Below, one piece after another: positions 44,359 to 57,140 of a stretch of DNA of 64,000 nt. Position numbers and translations under genes: made by a program. Every line of letters begins with the position of its first letter. Within the stretch, counting starts at the first letter, position 1. The notes beneath the pieces are model-generated. The model ran no database searches, was not told where the DNA came from, and saw only the letters and a list, made by a program, of their open reading frames with translations. Origin of the DNA: Stomoxys calcitrans (lineage: Eukaryota; Arthropoda; Insecta; Diptera; Muscidae); contig NC_081552.1 of assembly GCF_963082655.1 (NCBI RefSeq), positions 2,604,001-2,668,000 on the forward strand. Direction: 5' to 3'.

Positions 44359-44984
44359 CAAAAGGGTGATTTTTTATGAGCTATCCGAAAGTTTTTCAAA
44401 AAAAAAACACACACATACAATTTAGAAAAATTCATGAAATCTTAATTTGAATCGATAGTACGGTCCATAAATTTTTAATGTTTGAAGATTATTGCATGCA
44501 AATGTTGACCGTGTCCACGCCTCAAATGGTCCAACCGCTTAGTCCAATTTTGGCATACTCTTTCCAACATTTCGGCCGGTATCTCACGAATTAATGTTTC
44601 AATGTTGTCTTCCAATGCGCCAACTTATGCGGGCTTGTCTTTATAGACATGAGCTTTAACATGGAACCTCATGTCAAGCTCTTGCATTTTGGGCGAAAAA
44701 AATTTAAGTTCTCACCGTTCGCAGTTACTTTACGATTCGCATCATCTTTGAAGAAGTACGGTCCAATGATGCCACCAGCCCATAAACAGCACCAAACTGT
44801 GACTTTTTCTGGATGCATTGATAGTTCTTGCAATGGTTCTGGCTGATCTTCACTCCAACATCGACACATCTGTTTATTTACGCTACCATTGAGCCAAAAA
44901 TGATTTTCGTCGTAAAATAGAAGAAGCGCGCGATGTTTAAATCAGTGTTGCCAAAAAGATAATAGCTAAAAAATCACCTTTTAA
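44359..44984 (-). pseudogene. Internally deleted mariner-family transposase element
   Basis: The ends are inverted repeats (left AAAAGGGTGATTTTTTATGA, right TAGCTAAAAAATCACCTTTT) flanked by TA at 44357-44358 and 44985-44986. The minus strand encodes the middle of a transposase (HFWLNGSVNKQMCRCW..., MHPEKVTVWCCLWAGGIIGP, YFFKDDANRKVT). After a frame break comes its C terminus (ALEDNIETLIREIPAEMLER, then a DHLRRGHGQHL segment ending IIFKH and stop). The segment with the second and third catalytic acidic residues is deleted, and the N-terminal DNA-binding part is also missing. At 626 bp it is about half the usual length. Non-functional. Confidence 0.88.
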
Positions 44985-45847
44985 TACGCAGAAACATTCC
45001 ATTAGTTTCACATCATTATGGATAATAGAGACACAAACGCACACCATCAATGTGTAAATACTGTCTAGTTTTTATGTATATGTGTGTGTAGGTGGATGGT
45101 TTAATTGTGTGACAGGGGAGTGTAAGCGAATGTGTGAAACATTAGAACCCTTTTATTTGCATTTGTAATTAATACATGTAAGACAACACCATAAAAACTC
45201 TAAAACAACCAAAACATTCCACCCCAAAATAGTCATACAGCCACTAAGCAACAACAACAACAACAACAACAGCAACAGCTACCACAACATTTCACTATTG
45301 CCAAAATATTAAAATAACAATATGAATGTAAAACATAATGACATCTATCCGCATGCATGGAAATTAACCCAGCAAACAATTTTTTAAAATAATAACTCAT
45401 TGTAAAAATTTTCAAAGGAGCATAATATTGCAAATCATGCAAAGATCTTTGTGGAAATTTCATGTTCAGGATTGTGATTGTTAATACAATTGTGATTACC
45501 CTCATGCCCACATATCTAAAAGGTGACAGTCCAAAGTTAGCATCCTGATTTGGACAGATGGACAGCTGCTGTATATCAATCGAAATTCTCGACAACTTAA
45601 CGATAAAATTGCATGATATATTATGATAAATTCATGCGAGAATTTAAGACGAATGCAAAGCTTGCCCAAATTGTACCATTTATTACTACAAAATAAATAA
45701 TAAAATTAAATAAAATGACAAGATCTGGAACTTAGGTTCTGAAACAATGCTTGCAGACTATAATTGAGAACTCAGGCTCTCTTGATGTGCGATTCACTTC
45801 TCGAAAATATTCCCTCTGAGATGTAGTTATATAGCCAGGATAGTAAT
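44985..45847. other. Noncoding, no gene recognised
   Basis: It contains (CAA)n at 45249-45271. The 120-codon minus frame at 45233-45595 ends in a Cys run created by that microsatellite, so I do not call it. A lone CCCAGCAAAC word occurs near 45369. Confidence 0.45.
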
Positions 45848-46610
45848 AACAAGTAAAAGCGTGCTAAGTTCGGACGGGCCGAATCTTAAATACCCTCCAC
45901 CATGGATCGCATTTGTCAAGTTCTTTGAATGACAATTTCAAATAGGAAAAAATCATTCATAGAAAAACACCACATTCAAAATTTCAGGCAAATAGAGTAA
46001 TAATTGCGCCCTCCAGGGGTTCAAAATATCAAACTGTGAGATCGGTTTATATGGCAGCTATATCAGGTTATATACTGTAGGCCATTCTTGGTCTAAATCG
46101 ACATCTGCAAAATTTCAACCATATTGGATAAGAATTTCGCCCTCTAGAAGTCTAATCGGGAGATCGGTTTATCTGGCGGCTCTATCAGAATATGGACTGA
46201 TTTAGACTATACTTGACATAGTTGTTGGAAGTCAAAACAAACCACTTCACGCAAAATTTCGGCCAAATTGGATAAGAATTGCGCCCTTTAGAAGCTCAAG
46301 AAGTCAAGACCCAAGAACGGTTTATATGGCAGCTATAACAAAACATGGACCGATATAGCCCATTTACAATACCAACCGACCTACACTAATAAGAAGTATT
46401 TGTGCAAAATTTCATGCGGCTAGCTTTACTCCTTCAGAAGTTAGAGTACTTTCGACAGCCAGACAGACGGACATGGCTAGATCGTCATAAAATGACGCGA
46501 CGATCAAGAATATATATACTTTATGGGGTCTCAGACGATTAATTCGAGTAGTTACAAACAGAATGACGAAATTAGTATATCCCCCATCCTATGGTGGAGG
46601 GTATAAAAAA
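45848..46610 (-). mobile_element. HINE-B, minus orientation, complete but short
   Basis: AACAAGTAAAAGCGTGC, hairpin GTTCGGACGGGCCGAA (one mismatch), shortened CTR, CAGCCAGACAGACGGACATG and core ATATATATACTTTATGGGGT lead to CCTATGGTGGAGGGTATAAA at the 5' end. It abuts a plus-oriented HINE-B body. Confidence 0.85.
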
Positions 46611-47676
46611 TAATTGCTGTGCCAAGTATGGTTCAAATCGGTTCATAATCTGGTATAGCTGTCATATAAACCGATCTTGGATCTTGACTTCTTGAGCCTC
46701 TAGAGTGCGCAATTCTTATCCGATTGGGATGAAATTTTGCACGACATGTTTCGTTATAATATCCAACAATTGCGCTAAGTATGGTTCAAATCGGCCTATA
46801 ACCTGATATAGCTGCCATATAAACCGATCTGGGTCTTGACTTCTTGAGCCTCTAGAGTGCGCAATTCTTATACGATTGGAATGAAATTTTGCACGACGTG
46901 TTTTGTTATGATATCTAACAACTGTGCCAAGTATGGTTCAAATCAGTCCATAACCTGATATAACTGTCATATAAACCGATCTTAGGTCTTGACTTCTTGA
47001 GCCTCTAGAGTGCGCAATTCATATACGATTTGAATGAATTTTTGTACGAAGTATTTTGTTATGATATCCAACAAATGTGTTAAGTATGATTCAAATCGGT
47101 TCATAACCTGATATAGCTGTCATATAAAAAGGTCTAGGGATTTGACTTCTTGAGCTTCTAGAGGGCGAAATTCCTATCGGATTTGGCTGAAATTTCGCAT
47201 GACATATTTTATTCTTACTTTCAACAAATGTGTCAAATAAAGTTCAAATCGGTTCACAACCCGATATAGCTGCCATATAAACCGATCCAGGATGTTGACT
47301 TTTTGAGCCTCTAGAGGCCCCTATTATTATCCGATTTGCTGAAATTTTGTACGACGGATTCTCTCATGACCGTCAACATACGTGTTTATTATGGTTTGAA
47401 TCGGTCTATTGCCTGATTCAGCTCCCATATAAATCGATCTCTCTATTTTACTTCTTATTCGAATTGGCTGACATTTTACACAGGTCTCCAGCATATAATT
47501 TAATTGTGGTCCAAACCGGACTACATCTTGATATCGCTCTAATAGCAAAGCAAATCTTTTCTTATATCCTTTTTCGCCTAAGAAGAGATGCCGGGAAAAG
47601 AACTCGACAAATGCGATTCATGGTGGAGAGTATATAAGATTCGGCCCTGCCGAACTTAGCACGCTTTTACTTGTTT
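46611..47676 (+). mobile_element. HINE-B, plus orientation, 5' truncated
   Basis: It begins inside a CTR unit (GCTGTGCCAAGTATGGTTCA) immediately next to the 5' end of the minus-oriented copy. About six units follow, then ATTCGGCCCTGCCGAA (one hairpin mismatch) and AGCACGCTTTTACTTG. The missing 5' end and the inverted partner suggest a single two-headed composite. Confidence 0.82.
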
Positions 47677-47719
47677 GTTTTAATTTCCGCTGTATTCCTT
47701 CAGCTATAAGTAGAACAAA

Positions 47720-48245
47720 CGTACCCTCCACGATGTATCGTTTTTGTCAAGTTCTTTGCCCGATATCTATTAATAGGCAAACAAACGATAAAGTATAAGA
47801 ATTGCTATACTATTGGAGCTATACCAAGTTATGAACCGATTTGGCTGTGGGAGACCAAAGTGGAAGTCATTGTGCAAAATGTCACCCAAATCGGATAAGA
47901 ATTTCGCCCTATAGTGGCTCAGGAAATAAAATCAGGAGATCGGTTTATATGGGAGCTATATCAGGTAATAAACCGATTTTGGACTATACTTGGCACAGTT
48001 GTTGGATGTTAAAACACTTCATGCTAAATTGTAGTCAAATCGGATAAGAATTGCGCCCTCTAGAGGCTCAAGAAGATCCTGAATCGGTTTATATGACAGC
48101 TATATGAAAACATGGCACAATATAGCACATTTATTATCCCAACCGACCTACACTAATGGGAAGCACCCGTTCATAATTTCAAGCGCCAGTGTTGCCATCG
48201 GAATGACGAAATTAGTACACCCCATTCTATGGTGGAGTATATAAG
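47720..48245 (-). mobile_element. HINE-B, minus orientation, both tips eroded
   Basis: GTACCCTCCACGATGTATCG and TCAAGTTCTTTGCCCGATAT at the 3' side, CTR units, then CCCATTCTATGGTGGAGTAT at the 5' side. The terminal hairpin and (GTCY)n are deleted. Confidence 0.72.
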
Positions 48246-48768
48246 AATTAGTTGCATATGAAGAAGGATGGATTTTTGTATCGTAGACAGTTTTAAAGAA
48301 GACAACGTACAACAGCAGTGTTTTGTTGCCTGGGATATAGTACCAAATTTATATGTGTGCCCTGGCATGTTTAAGTACAAAATTTTCATTTCCATATTAA
48401 TAATTTCACGCAAACCACAAAGGACCACCACATTTAAAAGCTCTCCCTTCGTAGGAATTTGTATATGAACGAATAACTGTTAATGTATGCGAATTTGATA
48501 CACAAACACACGGACATAAAATGTGTTTTATTAACAACCTCGTAAAATATAGTTTTAATAAAATTTCTTCAAGTAATCAAAATAATACGTTTTTCTTCCC
48601 CAACGTATAAATACTAATTCACACATACACAAACATGCTTGCCAATTTACGAGGAAATATTTGCACTTAACCCATATTCTATTAGAGGGTTTTAATTATT
48701 AGGGTTTCACTTTAAAAACTGAAATTAAAATAGCAGCAATTTGCGGGTTAGACTCAAGTTATGACAAG
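48246..48768. other. Noncoding, no gene recognised
   Basis: Frames of 66 and 86 codons overlap on opposite strands, and neither is recognisable. Confidence 0.4.
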
Positions 48769-49026
48769 AAACAAGTAAAAGCGTGCAAAGTTCGGCCGAG
48801 CCGAATCTTAGGAACCCACCACCATGGAATCTGCTACAATATGGAAGCTATCAGACCGTACTCGGCGCAGCTATTGAGAGCCATAACAGCACACTTTATG
48901 CAACACTTTAGCCAAATTGGATAAAAATGGCGGCTTCCAGGGGCTCAAGAAGTCAAATCGGGAGATCGGTTTATATGAGAGCTGTATCATGTTATTGACC
49001 AGCTTTGAACGTACTTGGCACAGCTA
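48769..49026 (-). mobile_element. HINE-B' 3' part, interrupted
   Basis: AACAAGTAAAAGCGTGC, hairpin GTTCGGCCGAGCCGAA, CCCACCACCATGGAATCTGC and one CTR, ending at CTTGGCACAGCTATTA. Similar minus-oriented sequence resumes at 51336, so the 2.3 kb between may be later insertions. Confidence 0.75.
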
Positions 49027-49100
49027 TTAGCCCCCTCGGGCCCGAGCCCCCTCAAAATGATTTTGTCTATAGTAAAAATTTTAATTAAATTTATTCTATA
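49027..49100. other. Short GC-rich spacer, possible DNA-transposon tip
   Basis: GCCCCCTCGGGCCCGAGCCC contains the palindrome CTCGGGCCCGAG. It is followed by AT-rich DNA up to the C-family start. Confidence 0.35.
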
Positions 49101-50964
49101 CTAGCTGGACAGGGCCCGCTCCGCTGCGCCTTCTTTTACTTTATATGGAGCAAAATTTTCCTTGGAATATCTATTTTTGACAATTAAAGAGCTTTTAGGC
49201 TACAAAAATAATAGTATATCGCTTGAAAAAAAGTTTAGCAATATAAATGCCTTTATCTGAATCCCATATGAATTTATTGGTGTACGAATTTAAGATTGGA
49301 TGTAAGGTGTACTCCATTCTTAAAATACTTTATTTTAGCCCGATATTCTCATGATGTCTGATTTAGGGGTGTTTTCGGGGGTGAGGTGGTCTCCCAGACA
49401 CTTGGCCCTGAAGAAATATCAGCATCGTGCTCTTCTCTCAAATACCATTTATTTAAACCCCATATTGGCATTATTATTTTATTTGATCCCCATATTGCGA
49501 TGGTCAGTAAAAAATTAATGTTTGTGGCGCATTTTGGGAATGGGGTTGACCCCCAGAAAATTGGTCCTGAAAGTGGGTATCAATTCTTGCTCTACCCCCC
49601 AATTCCTTTCATTTAAGCTCCACTTTGACATGATAGGTAAATATGCCCGATTTAGGGGTGTTTAAAGTATTGGGGTGGTTCCCCAAACACTAGGCCCGGC
49701 AACATGCTCTATTCTCATATATTCAAACCCCATATTGCCATTGGCCTCAAAACTGGATATCAAATTCGTTTCCTAATCCCATTTAAACTCTTTATTGCAA
49801 AAGTTAGCAAATATGTCCGGTTTATGGTATTGGCCCTAAAAACTATGAATATTTAGTTCCACTCTCTTTAAGAACCAAATTTTCTTGGTGAGCAAATATG
49901 TCCTATTTGAGGGTTGTTATGGTGGTGGGACGTCCCCTAGACAGTTGGTTCCTAATGTTGATATCAGATCCGTGGTCTACTCCCAAATACCTTTAATTTG
50001 AGCCCCATATTTCCATAGTCGGCAAACATGACCGGCTTGGGGGTGTTTTGGGGGATGCTCAGTGAGTTGGCCTTGAAAATATATATCGAATTCGTGTTCT
50101 ACTCTAAAAACCCTCGTATTTGAACCTCATATTGCAATTGTCAGCAAATACCTCATATTGCAATAGTCAGCTCCATAGACAGTTTTCCCGAATATTAATA
50201 TCAGATTCGTGCATTACTCCCAAATACCATTCATTTGAGTCCCATATTGCTATGGTCGTAAATTTTTCCCCCATGTTATTATCAGATTCGAATTATACAC
50301 TCAAATACCTTTTATTTAAGCCGCATATTCCAATAGTCAGTAAATAAGTCCTGTTTGGAGGATGTTTTGGGAAAGGGGTGGACCTCCAGAAACGGGGTCT
50401 CACATTTGGAGGTTAGATTCGTATTTTACTCGCAAATACCTTTCAACTGAGTCCCATATTGCCATGGTCGGTAAATATGTCCGATTTAGGGGTGTTTTGG
50501 GGCTTGGGGTGGTCCCCATACACTTGGTCCGACAATTAGGTATCGGATAAGTTTTCTTTTCTTAAATACCTTTCATTTGAGTCCCATATTGTCGTGATTG
50601 GTCTTAATATATGTTAGGTAGGTTTTAGAGTGGGGGACCCCCCTAGGTACCCCATCCGAAATTTGGATACCAAATTTTTATTTTTAGGGAACTATATGAG
50701 AGCACAAAAAATTTCGCTTAAATCGCACCACCCATATCCGAGATCTGGCGTTTCTCAAAATTAGGGTTAGGGGTGGGTCCGCCCCCTTTCAGATATCAAA
50801 AAATGTAGTACCCTATTTTCACCACGGAATCATTATGCACCATCTGTAAAAACTTCAAGAAAATCGGTTTAGCCGTTTTTGAGTCTGTAAGGAACACACA
50901 AACAAACAAACAAACCTAAAAACAAATTGAGAAACAAACACAAATTGATTTTTATACATAAGAT
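49101..50964 (+). mobile_element. C-family repeat, both ends present
   Basis: CTAGCTGGACAGGGCCCGCT opens it and AAATTGATTTTTATACATAA, GAT closes it. Unit order resembles the copies at 32878 and 39736 but with shortened units (for example the contracted pair at about 50110-50170). No protein. Confidence 0.75.
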
Positions 50965-51335
50965 AAAATTTCAGTAACATTTTTGAAATGACATTTATAT
51001 TTATAATTTTTTACTAAGAAACATTTAACTGAGGCCAGGGCCGTCTTAAAATTATTTTTCTTCAGGACAAAATTATAGTGAAATGAATTATTGCTATACA
51101 TTTATTGTTTTAATATAGAAACTATCAAATGCAATAAGACGTTAAAACGGATTCTAGAAATCTCACTCCTAAGAATTTTTGAAAGATATTACGTTTGTTT
51201 TTTGGGGTATAAAAAATTGTCGGCCTTCGGCATGCCAATTTTCTCCCAAAACATGACGGGGAAAAATTGTTGTAACTGCTTTTTCCTCGCCGCTTTACGC
51301 TTATCCAAATTTCATTACGACACCTCTTTCCTAAC
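50965..51335. other. Noncoding, unclassified insertion-like DNA
   Basis: GGCCAGGGCCGTCTTAAAAT and GTCGGCCTTCGGCATGCC stand out. Together with the GC-rich spacer before the C element they could be remnants of one further transposon. No protein recognised. Confidence 0.35.
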
Positions 51336-51916
51336 TCAAGAAGTCATATTAGGAGATCGCTTTATATGGGAGCTATACCATGTTATAGACCAATTCGGAC
51401 CGATCTCGGCACAGTTATTGTAAGTCATGACAGAACTGTACTTGGCGTAGTTGTTGGCAATTATAACAGAACACTATGAACAAAATTTCAGGCAAATCGG
51501 ATGAAAAGTCAAATCGGGGTATCAGATTATATGGCAGCTATATCATGTTCTCAACTGATTCGGACCTTACTTGGCACATTTGTTGGAAGTCATACCAGAG
51601 CACTATGTTGAAAATTTCAGCCAAATTGGAAAAAAATTGCGGCTTCCAGGGGCTCAAGAAGTGAAATCGGGAGATCGGTTGATATGGGAGTTATACTAAA
51701 AATCTTACATCAATATTGAGTATCTGTGCAAAAATTTAAGCGGCTACCTTTACGATTTCGCCCGCTATGGGGATTTCGACAGACGGACGGACGGACATGG
51801 TTAGTTCAACTCAGAAGGTATGTACTTTATGGGGTCCTAGATCAATATTTCAAGGTGTTACAAACGGAATGACTTGATTAGTATACCCCCATCCTATGGT
51901 GGTGAGTATAAAAAGG
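51336..51916 (-). mobile_element. HINE-B' 5' part, minus orientation
   Basis: CTR units (AAGAAGTGAAATCGGGAGAT), GACAGACGGACGGACGGACA, GTACTTTATGGGGTCC and CCTATGGTGGTGAGTATAAA. It complements the 3' part at 48769-49026. Confidence 0.75.
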
Positions 51917-53337
51917 TGATTTAATGTTTATGAGACGAAAATAAGGTTAAGCCATAACCTCGAAAACGTTCCAAATAATTCATATCTGTCTTATTCAGAG
52001 AAATCTCTTTTGTTTCCGTTAAAAGCCCATTTTTCCTTGCTTCGGAATCCCTTTTTTGGGAAATCATAAACATTCACACTTTAACCCTCAAGGAGCCGAA
52101 AAACTTACACAATTTCGCATATGTTTGTAAAAGTCCTTCTAGTAGTTATTCACATACACATTCGTAGGCAAGTATGTAGGAGATAGACAACAGAGAAGGA
52201 AGTATAGGAAGGGCTACTTAGTTTGAAAACACTTGCTATGTAGGTTTTTGGCTTGAGGCACATTTGCAACACATTGTCAAAATTTACCATCCATACTCTA
52301 GACATGAGGGAAAAGTGTTCCAGGCAACATCGAAATTTCAAAATTAAATTCAACAACAATCATACACACATACACACAAAAGTAAACAAACATACTTTCA
52401 TTGTGAAATTACCATATATTAGCATATTAATTGCCAAATGCTATTCTATCGTATCAACAATTTACATGACATATACTACTGCAACTAGTTGACATGGCAG
52501 CAAAGCTTAAAAGTAGTTTATTGTTTGAACAAAAATTAACAAATTCCAAAAGTCTAAGAATTTCCCAAATCATCATATAAATGGCATTTGTAGTCTATGG
52601 TAAGCGTAAACTACGAGTATTGTTCAAAAGTGCTATACACCCATCAAAATCTTAATGCAACTAAATATAAACAAGACAACTACATGAATAAGTAACGTTC
52701 TACCGCAGCATAGTATTACATTTGTCATTAAACTAACAGTCAATTTCACTAAGGCTATACCACTCAAACGAAAAACTTTCTTTTTTTTCGGATTTTTGAA
52801 ATAAAAGCCAACGAAAGTTATTCCGGAGTGATGCAGCCTCAATGGACTTGCCTGTTAATGTTAAACCGTATTTTCTTGCATTGAAATATAAGCTAAATGT
52901 GGCAAGTCCGCAAACACTGTTCATCGTCTGATCTGGTACTTCTGACACTAACTAAATTATGTAGTTCTTCCGACATACATATATGTTCCTTTTACATACG
53001 TATATAAATTGATATATCTTCGAAGTGAACACGTTTAGCTCACGAAGAAGACAAATTATTTAACAAATAATTATTTTTTGTAATTGCTCAATATGTATAG
53101 ATGTGTCCTTTATTTATAATTGGAATATTTGCTATCTGTTGCCATTACAATTAAACATTAAGATAACTTTTGATTTTTCTTGTTCAACGGTTAAATTTCT
53201 CTCAGTGTACATGGACATTGAAAATGCTGCCACATATTTAATTTGCAATCTTATCAGACCAAAGAAATTTAGTAGAACACTTAACATTCATTGCAAACCA
53301 AACTTGGCTAAGCTCAATCCTTCGCTTTGAGAGAAAA
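51917..53337. other. Noncoding, no gene recognised
   Basis: 1.4 kb of single-copy-looking AT-rich DNA. The short frames on both strands are not recognisable. Confidence 0.45.
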
Positions 53338-54306
53338 ACCTGTAAGGAAAGGCAAAAGTCGGGCGGAGCCGACAATATATAACCCTACACCATCCAGTCT
53401 GCGTACTGCTTTTAATGCATGGAACCCATGTTGCAATATAGTCAGATTTAAATTTTGCATACCTATTGGTATATTGAATAGGAACTTGTAAGATTTTCCT
53501 ACGATAGGACATAAATTGTAGCTACTAGAGCCTTAAAGGACATATGAATCATATGGGGGCTACATATATCTAAATCTGGACGAACTTTGATAAAATTTAG
53601 CACACGTCAAATAAAACACTTCACTCACAATTTTATAAAGATCAAACCAAAATTGTGGTTCTATAGATTTATAAGGCCATATCGGATGGACGATATATAT
53701 GGGAGCTATATTTAAATCTGATCCGATTTTATTAAAATTTTGTACACATATTGCGACGTAAAATAAAACATCTCATGCCCAATTTTGTAGAGATCGGACA
53801 AAAATTGTGGCTTCTATACCCCTCAAAGGACATATCGGATGAAAGATATAAATGGGAGCTATATCTAAATCTGAACCGATATTAATGAGATATTGCACAC
53901 GTATTGGGACGTCCAATGAAACATCTCATGCAAAATTGTGTAAAGATCGGATTAAAATTGTGGCTTCTACAGTTTTAATAGGTCATATCGGATGAAAGAT
54001 ATATATCGGAGCTATATCTAAATCTGAACCGATTTTGTTCAAAATCAACAGCATTCGTCCTTGAACTAAAAGAGTGGCTTGTGCAAAAGTTTGTAACAGT
54101 CGGACTACAAATGCGACCTGTACCTTGGTTACAAGAATACATGGTCAGACAGACGGTCAGGCGGACGTAGCTTAATCGAATCAGGAAGTGAATCTAAGCC
54201 GATCGGTATACTTATTAATGGGTCTAGCTTTTCTCTCTCTCAGCGTTGCAAACAAATGCACAAAATTATAATACCCGGTACCACAGTGGTGGTGTAGGGT
54301 ATAAAA
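53338..54306 (-). mobile_element. HINE-F: helentron-like element with a different hairpin
   Basis: The 3' side has AGGAAAGGCAAAAG, hairpin GTCGGGCGGAGCCGAC (5-bp stem GTCGG/CCGAC), then ATATAACCCTACACCATCC. Four or so tandem units carry TATATGGGAGCTATATTTAA-like text with about 155-165 bp spacing. Then CAGACAGACGGTCAGGCGGA, and at the 5' side ACCACAGTGGTGGTGTAGGG, TATAAAA. CCCTACACCA and TGGTGTAGGG form the sub-terminal inverted pair. Architecture matches A and B, but almost every motif is replaced. Confidence 0.8.
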
Positions 54307-54364
54307 ACTTATGAATTACCGCTATATGGTATTCTGCCCCTATGACCTGATGAAGAAAACCAAA

Positions 54365-55454
54365 AAACAAGTAAAAAGGCGTTAAGTTCGGCCGGGCCGA
54401 ACTTAGGATACCCACCACCTCGGGTATATATGTAAACCACATTTCATAAAAATCCTGTGAAAACTGCATACTTTATGTCCCATAGCGGTTATATCGAAAT
54501 ATGTTTCGATTTGGACCAAATACTAATAAGTACGAGTCATTGTTCAATTGTGTATAAGAAAATATTGGTCTTTTTAGTAGCTATATCTAAAAATAAACCG
54601 ATTCGAACCATATACGACACATATGTCGAAGAGCCTAACATAAGTCACTGTGTAAAATTTCAGTGATATCGGATTATAAATGCGCGTTTTATGGGGCCAA
54701 GACTTTAAATCGAGATATCGGTCTACATGGCAGCTATATCCAAATGTGGACCGATTTGGGCCATAATGCAGAAGAATTTCAAGGGGAATAACTTAACTCA
54801 TTGTCCCAAATTTCAGCAAAATCGGATAATAAATGTGACTTTTATGGCCCTAAAACCCTAAATCGGAGGATCGGTCTATATGGCAGCTATATCCAAATCT
54901 GGACCGATCTGTGCCAAATTGACGAAGGATGTCGAAGGGCCTAACACAACTCTCTGTCCCGAATTTCAGCAAAATCGGATAATAAATGCGCCTTTTATGG
55001 GCCTTAGACCCTAAATCGGAGGATCGGTCTATATGGCAGCTATATCCAAATCTGGACCGATCTGTGCCGAATTGACGAAGGACGTCGAAGGGCCTAACAC
55101 AACTCTCTGTCCTGAATTTCAGCAATATCGGGTAATAAGTGTGGCTTTTATGGGCCTAAGACCCTAAATCGGAGGATCGGTCTATATGGGGGCTATTTCA
55201 AGATATAGTCCGATATTACCCATCTTCGAACTTACTGCTTATGGATAAAAAAAGAATCTGTGCAAAGTTTCAGCTCCAATTTTGAAGACTGTAGCATGAT
55301 TTAAACAGACAGACGGTCGGACATGTCTAGATCGTCTTAAATTTTTACGCTGATCAAGAATATATATACTTTATAGGGTCGGAAATGGACATTTCGATGT
55401 GTTGCAAACGGAATGACAAAATGAATATACCCCCATCCTTCGGTGGTGGCTATA
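54365..55454 (-). mobile_element. HINE-A, minus orientation
   Basis: AACAAGTAAAAAGGCG and hairpin GTTCGGCCGGGCCGAAC at the 3' end. About four CTR units follow, two of them very similar (starting near 54855 and 55015). Then CAGACAGACGGTCGGACATG, core CTTTATAGGGTCGGAAAT and CCTTCGGTGGTGGC, TATA. Confidence 0.87.
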
Positions 55455-56804
55455 TTAATGCTTCTTATTGTTTTGTGGGCACGTGAAAGTGTTTGCCAAC
55501 TCAATTTCATTGGCTCTCTAGTCACAAGGTTTGTGGGTTAGGGTGATTCAGGGTTGGGAGTGCATATATTCGAACATTTGTTTACAATTTTGTAAACAAA
55601 ACTGAAAAATGTCCAAAATAACATGCATTTTTAAGTAAAAACTATTCGAGTTGTACAGCTCGTAGTGTATCCGGTATCAGTGAGACAGTGGGTGAGTGTG
55701 TAGGTGAGTATGTGTGTGGCATACGAGGCCTGAAAATGTTCAACACATGCTTAAGCCGAACGAAGGGACGGGGTGTGTCTGCTGATACTGTGAGGATATG
55801 TGAGCTATTTTACTGATGACTCTAAATTGCTTTACAAGTTGTTTTTGATTTCGTTTCCCTTTGATGCAGTTTTAGTTGCATGCCTCGTTGTTGGCTTTAA
55901 TGTTGCAACAACATTAGCTTCTGCATGACCACAAAGAGCTTGGTGAGTGTAAACGAGAATATCTCTCATGCATACATTTGCATTTTGAAGTGGCATTTTG
56001 AGTTTGTTAGAATATGCATCAAACTTTAAAAGTGCTGGGGATGCTGCGCATGTAAAACTTGGGCCACCTTCGATGAAAACGATAATTGGGGCATATTTTG
56101 TTCTACTCATCATTAGAGCCACAAAACAAATGAGATTTCCTGTTACACAGGGATCACCCCAAGTGCAGTTAAAAGAGTATATTAAGTTTGATGTAATTGT
56201 TTGGCATAAGAAATGATTGCTCACAATTAAAATATTTGACATGCAGGTGAAAAAACTCTAGTTAGCCTTACTTTTTTGTTGGATTATTTACCAATGAAGT
56301 TTACAAATTTTTTGTTGGAAATCCTCATCGCCCCTTAAACTGTAGGCTTTGGGTCATTGTCAGCTGCAGCAGGGCTTCCATCATAGCCATAGTCATCATC
56401 ACCAGCTATGATGCTAGTTGATGGGGCATGCAGTATAACCATAACCATTATTCTGCTTCTTCTCTGTTAGTGTGTTTAGGTTTAGTCAAAACGTTCCAAT
56501 GTTGTGGCCATGGCTTGTTCGGCGGTTGCTGCCTGCGGCAAGGCTACCGCATACACTGTTCGTGCTGGTAAAGGTCATTTGTTCAATTTTTGTTGTTGTT
56601 GGTGTTCTCATTTTTGTTTTTCAATCAAAAAACAAAAACTCTCACACACAAGCGATCTACAGTAAGGATACAGCGTGTGTTTGGTTAACCCTTGTCAAAT
56701 GGAAATTTGCATGAAATTTACCAAACTTAACACTTGAACTCCATATCGGTGCATTGCTACATTAGGGTGGAGAATAATGGTCAGAGTTCAGATAGGTTAC
56801 AACC
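55455..56804. other. Noncoding, no gene recognised
   Basis: The longest minus frame (55832-56242, 136 codons) has no recognisable motif and no spliced partner, so I leave it out. GT-rich text lies near 55690-55725. Confidence 0.45.
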
Positions 56805-57140
56805 ACAGATATTAGTCTGCTGATATCAGCCATCAGTGTCTGCTGACATTAGAGTACAAATTTTCAACTTTTTGAACAGAACCATAGAAAAATTTTTAAC
56901 TTCTAAACGTCTATTGAAACATATTTTAAAATCGTTAAAAAAAATCCGCAAAATTGAAAAAACTGCCGCACTTTAGGCCCTTAGTTTATAAGAAACGATG
57001 ACACACTAAAATTTTTTTAATTATTTATGAAATTTTTAGGTCATTTAAACTTTTTACCCTCTGAAAACAGCAGAAAATGTTTGCTCTTTTAGCAGAAAAT
57101 TTACTGCTGTCCCATTTTCAGGAGAGTTTCTATGGTAGCG
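56805..57140. repeat. CAGCAGA-rich dispersed repeat (family G), copy 2
   Basis: The phrases TTAGTCTGCTGATATCAGCC, AAATTTTTAACTTCTAAACG, TTTGCTCTTTTAGCAG, ACTGCTGTCCCATTTTCAGG and AGTTTCTATGGTAGC appear in the same order as in copy 1 (22160-22590). Divergence between the copies is considerable. Confidence 0.55.

Noticed and set aside
45233..45595. Cys-rich 120-codon protein
   Set aside because: The Cys run is the (CAA)n microsatellite read on the other strand.
55832..56242. 136-codon minus-strand frame as a gene
   Set aside because: No recognisable motif or spliced partner. Kept as noncoding.
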